Source of the DNA: CADBRN01 sp050944685
GTDB lineage: Bacteria; Bacillota; Clostridia; Lachnospirales; Lachnospiraceae
NCBI GenBank assembly: GCA_050944685.1
Contig: JBMNRP010000012.1
Span: forward strand, 1-64,000
DNA length: 64,000 bases
Direction of reading: 5' to 3'
Below the pieces are notes generated by a model. It was not told the DNA's origin, did no database searches, and saw only the letters and a list, made by a program, of their open reading frames with translations. Below are positions 24,741 through 33,945 of this stretch, piece after piece. A program made the position numbers and the translations under genes. Position 1 is the first letter of the stretch; the number at the start of each line of letters is the position of its first letter.

Positions 24741-26150
24741 ATGAGTAAGAATATGAAAGAAAACAGAATGGGAACGGATCCGGTTCCGCAGGTCTTGCTG
24801 AAAATGGGCATTCCGATCATCTGCTCGCTGGTGCTTCAGGCGTGCTATAACATCGTGGACAGCATGTTCGTCGCGCGAATGCCGGATATGAACGGGATCG
24901 CTCACTCCGGCGAGCTGGGCGTCAACGCGCTCACCCTCGCGTTTCCCATTCAGATGCTGATTATCGCCTTCGGCGTCGGGACGGGCGTCGGGGTCAACGC
25001 ACTTCTTTCCAGGAGTCTCGGACAGAAGAATACGAAAAAGCTGGCGCTTGCCGCCGGAAACGGAGTGACGCTCGGAATTATTATTTATCTGTGTTTCGTC
25101 CTATTCGGAATATTCGGAATCCGGGGGTACCTGACGTCACAGACGAGTGATGCCGATATCCTGAACATGGCGACTACGTATCTTCAAATCTGTACGTTTC
25201 TGAGTATTTTCATCATCGAATTCGGAATTTACGAGAAATTTCTGCAGTCGACCGGGAAAACGATATATTCTACGATCGCCCAGATTTCCGGAGCACTGAC
25301 CAATATCGTGTTTGATCCGATCATGATCTATGGGCTTCTCGGGTGCCCGGCTATGGGAATCGCAGGCGCAGCCTGGGCGACGGTTCTCGGACAGATGGTT
25401 TCGTTCGTGCTGGCCGCTTTTTTCCAGTACACGAAGAATAAAGAAATCCCGTCCGGAATCATCTATCTGAAGCCGGACGGAAGGACAATCCGGGAGATAT
25501 ACAGCATCGGTACTTCGGCGATTATCATGCAGGCATTGATGTCGGTCATGACATACGGCGTAAATATCATCTTCGGACACGTTTCCTCTTCCGCCGTCAC
25601 TGCCTATGGAATTTTCTACAAGATTCAGCAGTTTATCTTTTTTGCGGGATTCGGAATCCGGGATGCCGTTACTCCGCTGATTTCCTATAATTACGGAATG
25701 GGATCGCAGAAGAGAGTACGGGAGGGAATCCGGTACGGATTGATTGATACAGAGATCATCATGCTCGCGGGAATTCTGATTCTGGAGCTGTTCGCCCATC
25801 CGCTCGCCCGGGTCTTCGGGCTGACGGCGGGGACGGAGACGCTTTGCGTCAGAGCAATGCGGATGATCGCGCCGGGGTTTATCTTCGCCGGGATCAGTAT
25901 TGCCGCGCAGGGGGTGTTTCAGGCCCTTGAGAGCGGCACCTATTCGCTGATCGTTTCTCTGCTCCGGCTTCTGATCGTCGTTCTTCCGCTGTGCTGGATT
26001 TTTTCGCAGACAAATGATCCGGAAACCATGATCTGGCTCGCTTTTCCGATCTCGGAGGCTATTTCCGCTGTAGTAGCCGTTTTTCTGATGAAAAAGGCGG
26101 AGCGGACAAAAGTGGAGGTCATGAAAAACTGGGGACGAAGTGCCTCATAA
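24741..26150 (+). CDS. MATE-family efflux transporter
   Basis: 469 residues, twelve hydrophobic segments. The opening GTDPVPQVLLKMGIPIICSLVLQACYNIVDSMFVAR and the repeat-half motif with TSAIIMQALMSVMTYGVNIIFG are typical of NorM/MepA-like MATE proteins, which export cationic drugs or metabolites with H+ or Na+. I prefer the ATG at 24741 over that at 24735 because AAGGGG lies 8 bases before it. It belongs to the attenuator-controlled DUF2798-MATE operon. Confidence 0.9.
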   Translation: MSKNMKENRMGTDPVPQVLLKMGIPIICSLVLQACYNIVDSMFVARMPDMNGIAHSGELGVNALTLAFPIQMLIIAFGVGTGVGVNALLSRSLGQKNTKKLALAAGNGVTLGIIIYLCFVLFGIFGIRGYLTSQTSDADILNMATTYLQICTFLSIFIIEFGIYEKFLQSTGKTIYSTIAQISGALTNIVFDPIMIYGLLGCPAMGIAGAAWATVLGQMVSFVLAAFFQYTKNKEIPSGIIYLKPDGRTIREIYSIGTSAIIMQALMSVMTYGVNIIFGHVSSSAVTAYGIFYKIQQFIFFAGFGIRDAVTPLISYNYGMGSQKRVREGIRYGLIDTEIIMLAGILILELFAHPLARVFGLTAGTETLCVRAMRMIAPGFIFAGISIAAQGVFQALESGTYSLIVSLLRLLIVVLPLCWIFSQTNDPETMIWLAFPISEAISAVVAVFLMKKAERTKVEVMKNWGRSAS

Positions 26151-26300
26151 AGCGAAGGCTGTGCCGGTAATTTTTTCTGTTTCTTTTTCCCGTCTTCCTT
26201 TCAACGCCATTCTGATGTAAAATGAAATCCCTGATTACAGGATTTTTTTGCAGCAGCAGACAATCCGGTCCGTGCGACGGACAGAGACAGGAAAGAGTTC

Positions 26301-29300
26301 ATGCTTCAGTTACAGCACATCAGCAAAGAATATCACACGGGAAATCTGGTTCAGAAGGCGCTGGACGACGTGAGTCTCGTTTTCCGCGATAATGAATTCG
26401 TCGCGATTCTGGGGCCGAGCGGTTCGGGGAAGACGACGCTTCTGAACATCATCGGAGGTCTGGATCAATACGACAGCGGCGACCTGGTGATCGGAGGAGT
26501 CTCAACGAAGCACTACAGGGACCGCGACTGGGATTCATACCGCAATCATACGATCGGATTCGTTTTTCAGAACTACAATCTGATCCTGCATCAGACGGTT
26601 CTTTCCAATGTGGAACTGGCGCTCACAATTGGCGGCGTCTCGCCGGAGGAGAGGCGCCGCCGCGCGGAGGACGCTCTGGATCAGGTCGGCCTGAGGGAAC
26701 ACATGAACAAACGTCCAATGCAGCTGTCGGGCGGGCAGATGCAGAGAGTCGCGATTGCCCGGGCCCTGGTCAATGATCCGGATGTAGTGCTGGCGGATGA
26801 GCCGACAGGAGCGCTGGACAGCGAGACCGGCGTACAGGTGATGAATCTCCTGAAGGAAGTGGCGAAAGACCGGCTGGTAATCATGGTCACTCACAATCCC
26901 TCTCTCGCGGAAGAATACGCTACGCGCATTATCCGGATCAGAGACGGCCGTGTGATATCCGACAGCGATCCCGCGGATGTTTCCGGCGTGGTTCCGGAAA
27001 CGGAAGAAAAAGGGCCGGGCAGAAAAAAAATTTCCGGAAAAAATACGCGCAGGACTTCCATGTCATTCCTGACGGCTCTGTCGCTCAGTTTTAATAATCT
27101 GAGGACCAAAAAGGCACGCACGATTCTCGTTTCGTTTGCGGGCTCGATCGGAATCATCGGAATTGCGCTGATTCTGGCGATCTCTACGGGCGTGAATCAT
27201 TATATTGAGACGACCGAGGCGGAGACGCTCGCGCAGTATCCGCTGGAAATTGAGAGTACCGGGGTCGATCTCACGAGTCTGATGAACAGTTCCGGGAGCG
27301 GAGAGCAGGGGATGTTCGGAAACAGCCGGGAGGAAGTGGAGACGGATGCGGTCGGAGTCAGCAGGCTGGCTGAAAATCTGTTCTCCGGCGTTCAGAAAAA
27401 TGACCTCGGTTCGCTTAAAAAATATCTGGAGAGCGGGGAATCGGAGATCGGGGAATACACCAGTTCCATTGAGTATATTTACAATATTGAGCCGCAGATT
27501 TTCCGGATTTCCGATGAAAAGGAGACGGACTCCGGGGAGGTGCTTCAGCTCAATCCGAACCGCCTGTTCTCGAAGCTTTCAGAAGGATCTTCGGACTCGT
27601 CGACTTCTTCGATCATGAGCTCCCAGATGTTCAGCTATGTGAGTTCTTCTCTGTTCAGCAAGCTGCCGGCGGACAGGCTCCTCTACGAGAATGCTTACGA
27701 TCTGAAGGCAGGACACTGGCCGGAAAGCAGCGGCGACCTCGTCCTGGTTCTGCCGGCGGACGGGAGAGTCAGCGACGTCCTTCTGTATGAGATCGGGGTA
27801 ATGGATCTCAGTGAGCTGGAGGATATGATAGATCGCCTGAGTGGAGAAAAAGAGGACAGCGATTCGGAAGAGGATTCCACGGAGTCCGTATCTGCCTCGT
27901 CCGGCGGAGATGAGGAACAGACGTTTTCCTACGATGAATTTATCGGGCGGACGTTCCGGCTGGTAAACAGTGCGGATTATTATCAGTATGACAGTTCATA
28001 CGGCGTCTGGGTCGATCGCTCGGACGATGAGGAATATCTGAAAAAACTGGTTCAGAATGGGAGAGAGCTGAAGATCACCGGAGTGATTCAGGCGAAAGAT
28101 GAGAATAACCAGAGTCTTCAGACAGGAATCGGGTATCTGCCGGAACTGGTCACGGAGCTGAACCGGAAAGCGGCGAAATCGGATGTGGTAAAAGCACAGC
28201 TGGATTCGACGGACGTCAATGTACTGACCGGAGACAAATTCGGGGAAGAGCAGGATCTCGATTTCAGCAAGCTGATTACCATCGATGAAAATGCGATCCG
28301 GGACGCTTTTTCCGTGGATTCTTCTGCTCTGGAGGAAGGCCTCTCGGCGGAAGATATCGAAGAGGCGGGTCTCGACGCGGATGACCTGAATCTGGATGAC
28401 ATTGACCTTTCCGGAATAGATCCGGGACAGTTCGTCGACGAAGACCAGTTGGAATCCATTCTGGAGTCCATTGATGTTTCGGATATCATGAACTCAGTCC
28501 GCTTTAATGTGTCCGCGGATACGCTCTCCCGGCTTTTTTCCCGGATGGCGGAAGGCTATCTGTCGTATTCCGCAAAGGATCCTTCTACCAATTACGCGGA
28601 GCTGGGCAATTCGATCGGGGAATTTCTGAATTCGGAAGAAGCGCTGGAAGTTGTGAGAGAACAGATCGGGGAGATCGTCTCGCATGTTTCCGTCGATCCG
28701 GATGATCTGGAAAATGTGATCACGAAGGTTCTGCAGTCCTGGATTGAGTACGTAAATAACGTCAACGAGGGAAAGGCGGAGAGTGAAAAGATTTCGGTCT
28801 ATGACATGAATGCACTCCGGGAATATCTGAGCACGGCGGGAGGGCAGAAGCTTCTCTCGGACGCCGTGTCGGAGCTGGCACTGGATTCGGACGGAATTTC
28901 CAACGAACAGCTCGCAGAGATCACCGGAGCGCTCGCGGAAAAATACAGTGAGTGGGCGAAAGCAAACAACAAGCCACAGCCGGACAAGCTGGCGGAATCT
29001 TTTTCCTCGTGGCTTTCGAGTGAGGACGGGCAGACCAGACTCACGGAGGCGGCCGGAGAGATCATCGACACAAGCGGTGTAGAGCAGGCTTTGTCTTCGC
29101 AGCTCCAGTCTGCCGCACAGCAGCTTTCCGCTTCGCTCTCGGGAAGCATCCAGGAGGCGGTCTCCGGAATCATGTCCTCGGCGATGAACCAGATCAGCGG
29201 GCAGCTGCAGCAGACTCTGTCATCCGCCATGAAGAATATTCTTTCTTCTATGCAGAACAATATGGGAGATTTGCTGAAAATTGATACGGACGCCCTTGCG

Positions 29301-29996
29301 GGAGCGATTCGCACCAGCATGGATCCGGAGCAGATCAATTCGCTGTTAAGTTCGCTCTATTCGGATGCCTCCTCGGATCAGAAGAGCGTCCTGCAGGAGA
29401 TGGGATATGTCGATCCGGAATCGCCTGACGCGATCTATCTCTACTCGAAGGATTTTGAGTCAAAGCAGAAAGTAACCGATATTCTCGACGAATATAACGA
29501 CAAGATGAGAGAGAGCGGCAACTCGGATAAAGTGATCGCCTATACGGATTTTATGGCGGCTATGCTTGGTTCCGTCACCCGCATCGTGAATCTGGTCAGC
29601 TATGTGCTGATCGCGTTTGTGGGGATTTCGCTTATCGTTTCATCGATCATGATCGGAGTCATTACCTATATCAGTGTCCTGGAGAGGCAAAAGGAGATCG
29701 GAATTCTGAGGGCGATGGGCGCTTCCAAGCGCAATATCCGGGAAGTCTTCAATGCTGAGACATTTATCACCGGATTTCTTGCCGGGCTCATCGGAGTCGC
29801 GGTCTCCATCGCGCTGACGTTTCCGATTACCTCGCTGATCGAAAAAAAATCCGGACAGTACGTTCGCGTCTTTCTGAAACCGGAATCGGTGTTCCTGCTG
29901 ATTCTTCTGAGCTGCGCGCTCACGATCCTCGCCGGACTGATCCCGTCCGGGAAAGCGGCAAAGAGCGACCCGGTTGCCGCTCTGAGAACGGAATAG
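26301..29996 (+). CDS. ABC transporter ATPase fused to a FtsX-type permease with a giant extracellular domain
   Basis: 1231 residues. Residues 1-230 are a MacB/LolD-type ATPase (Walker A GPSGSGKTT at 38-46, signature LSGGQMQRVAIARAL, Walker B VVLADEPTGALD). TM1 is near 275-297. About 780 residues of acidic Ser-rich extracellular sequence follow, with a helical part that looks coiled-coil (SGSIQEAVSGIMSSAMNQIS onward). The C-terminus has three FtsX helices with ERQKEIGILRAMGASKRNIREVF. Such mechanotransmission ABC proteins move peptides, lipoproteins or control hydrolases. The gene is single, so it probably works as a homodimer. Confidence 0.88.
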   Translation: MLQLQHISKEYHTGNLVQKALDDVSLVFRDNEFVAILGPSGSGKTTLLNIIGGLDQYDSGDLVIGGVSTKHYRDRDWDSYRNHTIGFVFQNYNLILHQTVLSNVELALTIGGVSPEERRRRAEDALDQVGLREHMNKRPMQLSGGQMQRVAIARALVNDPDVVLADEPTGALDSETGVQVMNLLKEVAKDRLVIMVTHNPSLAEEYATRIIRIRDGRVISDSDPADVSGVVPETEEKGPGRKKISGKNTRRTSMSFLTALSLSFNNLRTKKARTILVSFAGSIGIIGIALILAISTGVNHYIETTEAETLAQYPLEIESTGVDLTSLMNSSGSGEQGMFGNSREEVETDAVGVSRLAENLFSGVQKNDLGSLKKYLESGESEIGEYTSSIEYIYNIEPQIFRISDEKETDSGEVLQLNPNRLFSKLSEGSSDSSTSSIMSSQMFSYVSSSLFSKLPADRLLYENAYDLKAGHWPESSGDLVLVLPADGRVSDVLLYEIGVMDLSELEDMIDRLSGEKEDSDSEEDSTESVSASSGGDEEQTFSYDEFIGRTFRLVNSADYYQYDSSYGVWVDRSDDEEYLKKLVQNGRELKITGVIQAKDENNQSLQTGIGYLPELVTELNRKAAKSDVVKAQLDSTDVNVLTGDKFGEEQDLDFSKLITIDENAIRDAFSVDSSALEEGLSAEDIEEAGLDADDLNLDDIDLSGIDPGQFVDEDQLESILESIDVSDIMNSVRFNVSADTLSRLFSRMAEGYLSYSAKDPSTNYAELGNSIGEFLNSEEALEVVREQIGEIVSHVSVDPDDLENVITKVLQSWIEYVNNVNEGKAESEKISVYDMNALREYLSTAGGQKLLSDAVSELALDSDGISNEQLAEITGALAEKYSEWAKANNKPQPDKLAESFSSWLSSEDGQTRLTEAAGEIIDTSGVEQALSSQLQSAAQQLSASLSGSIQEAVSGIMSSAMNQISGQLQQTLSSAMKNILSSMQNNMGDLLKIDTDALAGAIRTSMDPEQINSLLSSLYSDASSDQKSVLQEMGYVDPESPDAIYLYSKDFESKQKVTDILDEYNDKMRESGNSDKVIAYTDFMAAMLGSVTRIVNLVSYVLIAFVGISLIVSSIMIGVITYISVLERQKEIGILRAMGASKRNIREVFNAETFITGFLAGLIGVAVSIALTFPITSLIEKKSGQYVRVFLKPESVFLLILLSCALTILAGLIPSGKAAKSDPVAALRTE

Positions 29997-30002
29997 TTCC
30001 GT

Positions 30003-31370
30003 TTACATTTCCCTTGCGATTTCGTCCGCGACATATACGCCGCTGGCGGAAGCGTGGGAGAGGGAGTGGGTCACTCCGGAGCCGTCTCCGATCACGTACA
30101 GATGCCGGTGCATCGTTTCAAGATGCCTGTCCAGCTCCACCTCCATGTTGTAGAATTTGACTTCCACGCCGTAGAGGAGAGTGTCGTCGTTGGCGGTTCC
30201 GGGGGCAATTTTATCCAGCGCGTAAATCATTTCGATGATTCCGTCCAGAATCCGTTTCGGAAGAACCAGGGACAGATCGCCCGGCGTTGCGTCAAGCGTC
30301 GGACGCACGGTGCCTTCCGCGATCCGCTGCGCGTTGCTGCGGCGCCCGCGTTCCAGGTCTCCGAAGCGCTGGACCATCACGCCGCCTCCGAGCATATTGG
30401 AGAGACGCGCGATGCTCTCGCCGTAGCTGTTGGAATCCCGGAACGGCTCGGAGAAAGTTTTTGAGACGAGAAGGGCGAAGTTTGTATTGCCCGTCTTCTT
30501 TGCCGGATCTTCAAAGGCGTGTCCGTTTACGGTGATGATGCCGTTCGTGTTTTCGGCGACGACCAGCCCGTTCGGATTCATACAGAAGGTCCGGACCCGG
30601 TCCTCGTATTTTTCCGTCCGATAGACGATCTTTCCTTCATAGAGAGCCGATGTGATATTTTCGAAGATTTCCGCGGGAAGTTCCACGCGGACCCCGAGAT
30701 CCACCCGGCAGGATTTGGTCGGGATATCCAGATCCCGGCAGACGGATTCCATCCACTTGCTCCCGCTTCTCCCGACGGAAATGACGCAGTAGCGGCAGTC
30801 CTCATACGTATCCCCGAAATGGATCCGATATCCGGAAACGGTTTTTTCCACCTGATCGGCCCGGGTATGAAACCGGATTTCTACGCGATTCTTCAGCTCC
30901 TGATACAGATTCTGCAGGACGATGTAATTAATGTCCGTGCCGAGATGTCGCACAGAGGCTTCCAGCAGCTGCAGCTTGTTCTGCATGCAGATTTTCTTCA
31001 GCTCTGATCCGGCGGTGGAATACATCCGGGTTCCGCTTCCGCCGTGGGAGACATTGATGTCATCCACGTAGTGCATGAGTTCCAGCGCCTTTTCCCGGCC
31101 GATATATTGGTAGAGCGTTCCTCCGAAATCGTTGGTGTTGTTATATTTTCCGTCGGAAAAAGCGCCCGCACCTCCGAAGCCGTTCATGATCGAACATGTA
31201 TTGCAGCGGATGCAGGTCTTGATTTTTTTTCCGTCGATCGGACAGTGCCGCTCATTCAGCGGGCCTCCTGCCTCCAGAATCATGACGTCCAGGTCGGGAC
31301 GTTTTTTTGTCAGTTCATAGGCTGAAAAAATTCCACCGGGGCCGGCCCCGATGATGATCACATCTTTCAT
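30003..31370 (-). CDS. FAD-dependent oxidoreductase (COG2509-like)
   Basis: 455 residues. The dinucleotide-binding motif VIIIGAGPGGIFSAYEL is at the start, then IEGKK-like cysteine-bearing text CIRCNTCSIMNGFGGAGAFSDGKYN, and a C-terminal FAD closure YVIGDGSGVTHSLSHASASGVYVADEI. The family is uncharacterised; the CxxC near 50 could bind a metal or act in redox. The frame opens at 31412, but the ATG at 31370 follows AGGAGAACG. The stop codons of this gene and the ABC gene are only six bases apart. Confidence 0.8.
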   Translation of the reverse strand: MKDVIIIGAGPGGIFSAYELTKKRPDLDVMILEAGGPLNERHCPIDGKKIKTCIRCNTCSIMNGFGGAGAFSDGKYNNTNDFGGTLYQYIGREKALELMHYVDDINVSHGGSGTRMYSTAGSELKKICMQNKLQLLEASVRHLGTDINYIVLQNLYQELKNRVEIRFHTRADQVEKTVSGYRIHFGDTYEDCRYCVISVGRSGSKWMESVCRDLDIPTKSCRVDLGVRVELPAEIFENITSALYEGKIVYRTEKYEDRVRTFCMNPNGLVVAENTNGIITVNGHAFEDPAKKTGNTNFALLVSKTFSEPFRDSNSYGESIARLSNMLGGGVMVQRFGDLERGRRSNAQRIAEGTVRPTLDATPGDLSLVLPKRILDGIIEMIYALDKIAPGTANDDTLLYGVEVKFYNMEVELDRHLETMHRHLYVIGDGSGVTHSLSHASASGVYVADEIAREM

Positions 31371-31434
31371 ATCGTTCTCCTGATGAAAAAAAATTGAATA
31401 ATTTTCGCTCAACGAATGATTTTCCAGATTCCAT

Positions 31435-31461
31435 TTTCCATGGAAACCGTATATTTGTCAA
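31435..31461 (-). promoter_or_regulatory. Promoter region of the FAD oxidoreductase with palindrome
   Basis: Minus-strand TTGACA (plus 31456-31461) is followed after 17 bases by GAAAAT. The perfect palindrome TTTCCATGGAAA (31435-31446) overlaps this area and may be an operator. The rest of the 289-base divergent gap (31371-31659) holds a possible TACAAT -10 (31570-31575) for the protease gene. Confidence 0.4.
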
Positions 31462-31659
31462 TTCCGTCGGGGATGGCCGCTTTGGTTTCTTTCGTGTGAA
31501 AAAGCCGGATTCCGGATTTGAGTATGGCTTTGTACTGAAATCCGTGTAAACCGAAAGTTTATTCTGTGTTACAATAAAACGGCTTCTATGCCGGATTTCC
31601 CGGATTTTCATGGTACGTGAAATACAAATCCCGGAAGCAATAAATCTGGAGAGTGATGT

Positions 31660-33918
31660 ATGGTGAGGAGAAAATTCAGAAATACGATCCGTGTGCTGAT
31701 CAGCCTTGTGGCAGCGGCTGCCGTGTGCGCGCCGAAGGCGGTGGGGGCAGATGTAAGCGTGACCTCTTCGGATGATGCGGCATCCATGCTGATCAGTGAC
31801 ATTACGGAACAGAATATTGAATCGGACCAGGCCTATCAGAAGAGCGGCGATATTTCCGATCTGTTTGACGAAAAAGTCTTTGACGGGGACGGAACCGGCA
31901 GCTCCGCGGACGAAGATTCCGTCATCCTGCAGGCCGCGAGAGCGGATCAGGAGACTTCTTTCGATTTGAGAGATCAGGGCGTCGTTACTCCGGTCAAAAA
32001 TCAGAATCCATGGGGTACCTGCTGGGCGTTCAGCGCGGTGGCCGCCTCGGAGACGAGCATTCTCTCGGATCTGAATGAAACCTATGAGGAGACGGTGACT
32101 TCCGGCTCGTCAATGGACCTCTCCGAGCTCCAGCTGGCCTGGATGGCCGGGACGCCTCTTGAAGAGAACCCGTCCGGCCTCAGTGAAACCCACAGTCAGG
32201 AGGGAGAGGGCTATACGCCCCTTGCTGAGGATTACGATGCCTCGGATGTTTTTTTCGGAGGTTCCAGCTATACGTCGACTTCCGTTCTGTCCTCCGGGAT
32301 CGGTCCCGTCTATGAGTCGGACGTTCCCTACGCAAATCACGCGGGGAACCGGGACGCCTCCGGGGACTGGTCCGTCTCCGAAGATCACCGCTTTCAGAAG
32401 CGATGGACCCTGAGTGAGACGAGGATCCTTCCGAATCCTGCGAACAGTGACGAATCGTCTGTCATCGAGGCAGATATCCGGGCCATGAAGCAGGAACTGA
32501 AGGAGGGAAGAGGGCTCGATATTCAGCTCTATTTCAACACCGGCTCGGACAGTTACAGCTCTGAAAATTACGCGGTTTACAACAGCGAGGATACCGCTAT
32601 CAATCATGAGGTCTGCATCATCGGATGGGACGATAATTTCAGCAAAGATAATTTCAACGAGGGAAATCAGCCGGAAAGCGACGGCGCCTGGCTTGTAAAA
32701 AACAGCTGGGGGTCGGAGACGAGCGACGGGTCGGATTACTCGGATTTCGGTTACGTAGATTCCGAAACCGGAAAGCACTCGGGATGTTTCTGGATCTCCT
32801 ACTACGACAGGTCGCTTTCCAATGCGGTGTCCTTCCTCTATGACGTCAGCGGGGGGACCGGGTCGGATTCTTCGGAGATCAGTGCCCAGTACGATTATAT
32901 GAATTCTTATATGCCGGACGTCATGGATTACAGCACCCACGAGGTTTCCATGGCCAATATATTCCAGGCCCCGGAGGATTCGAAGATCACATCGGTCGCC
33001 TGTATCACGGCGAGTCCGCAGACCACAGTGACCTACCAGGTCTTCCTCCTATCCGATTCGTACTCGAATCCCTCGGACGGAACGAAAATTGCAGAATATA
33101 CGACGACGTATGATTACGGGGGCTATCACAAAGAGGAAATCGATACGGGAGATGTGACGCTTCCGGAGGGCGCTTCGTACAGCATTCTGGTGACGGAAAA
33201 AACAGAAGAGGGCGCGAGTGAGATCATTCTTCAGGCGGGATACAGCCAGGAGTTTATCAGCCGCTATAATAATAATCATCCCGATAATCTGCAGTCCGGC
33301 TATTACGAGGGCATCATCAATCCGGGAGAGAGTTATCTTTGCTGTGACGGAAGCTGGGTCGATTTTGCGGACGTGAACGCCGCGCTGGAGAGCTCCGGTG
33401 AGTCGGCCAATCAGAACCGCGATTACGACAATTTCCCCGTCCGGGCGACTCTGACGCCGGTCAATACACAGACGGCTCAAAGTCAGACGGATCAGGACCA
33501 GACATCACAGAATGAGGTTTCGATGTATCGTCTGTATAATCCGAACAGCGGGGAACATTTTTATACGGCCAGCGCTGAGGAAAAGTCTGATCTCGTGGCG
33601 CTCGGCTGGCGGAATGAGGGAATCGGATGGACGGCCCCGGCATCGTCGAAGACGCCGGTCTATCGTCTCTATAACAAAAACGGAGGCGAGCATCACTATA
33701 CGGTCTCGGAGAGCGAGAAGGCCATGCTGGTTGAGGCCGGCTGGCGATATGAGGGGATCGGGTGGTATTCCGACGACTCGAAAACCACGCCGCTGTACCG
33801 CCAGTATAATCCCAACGCCTTTTCGAATAACCACAACTACACCGCAAGCCAGAAAGAGAAGGAGTATCTGATCAGCCTCGGCTGGAGAGACGAGGGGATC
33901 GGATGGTACGGGCTGTAA
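31660..33918 (+). CDS. Secreted papain-family (C1) protease with DUF5648 repeats
   Basis: 752 residues. A basic N-terminus and hydrophobic segment (residues 10-28, cleavage near AVGA-DV) form a signal peptide. An acidic propeptide-like stretch precedes the C1 domain: C121 in NPWGTCWAFSAV, H316 in INHEVCIIGWDD, N348 in WLVKNSWGSE, a full catalytic triad. A beta-rich region (about 420-590) follows, then a Gln/Thr linker and three tandem 45-50-residue DUF5648 modules starting YRLYNPNSGEHFYTAS. The protein is likely exported and wall- or glycan-associated. It starts 27 bases before an AGCS transporter, suggesting peptide degradation with amino acid uptake. Confidence 0.88.
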   Translation: MVRRKFRNTIRVLISLVAAAAVCAPKAVGADVSVTSSDDAASMLISDITEQNIESDQAYQKSGDISDLFDEKVFDGDGTGSSADEDSVILQAARADQETSFDLRDQGVVTPVKNQNPWGTCWAFSAVAASETSILSDLNETYEETVTSGSSMDLSELQLAWMAGTPLEENPSGLSETHSQEGEGYTPLAEDYDASDVFFGGSSYTSTSVLSSGIGPVYESDVPYANHAGNRDASGDWSVSEDHRFQKRWTLSETRILPNPANSDESSVIEADIRAMKQELKEGRGLDIQLYFNTGSDSYSSENYAVYNSEDTAINHEVCIIGWDDNFSKDNFNEGNQPESDGAWLVKNSWGSETSDGSDYSDFGYVDSETGKHSGCFWISYYDRSLSNAVSFLYDVSGGTGSDSSEISAQYDYMNSYMPDVMDYSTHEVSMANIFQAPEDSKITSVACITASPQTTVTYQVFLLSDSYSNPSDGTKIAEYTTTYDYGGYHKEEIDTGDVTLPEGASYSILVTEKTEEGASEIILQAGYSQEFISRYNNNHPDNLQSGYYEGIINPGESYLCCDGSWVDFADVNAALESSGESANQNRDYDNFPVRATLTPVNTQTAQSQTDQDQTSQNEVSMYRLYNPNSGEHFYTASAEEKSDLVALGWRNEGIGWTAPASSKTPVYRLYNKNGGEHHYTVSESEKAMLVEAGWRYEGIGWYSDDSKTTPLYRQYNPNAFSNNHNYTASQKEKEYLISLGWRDEGIGWYGL

Positions 33919-33945
33919 CCGCCATTTCACAGGGAGTTTTACCGG

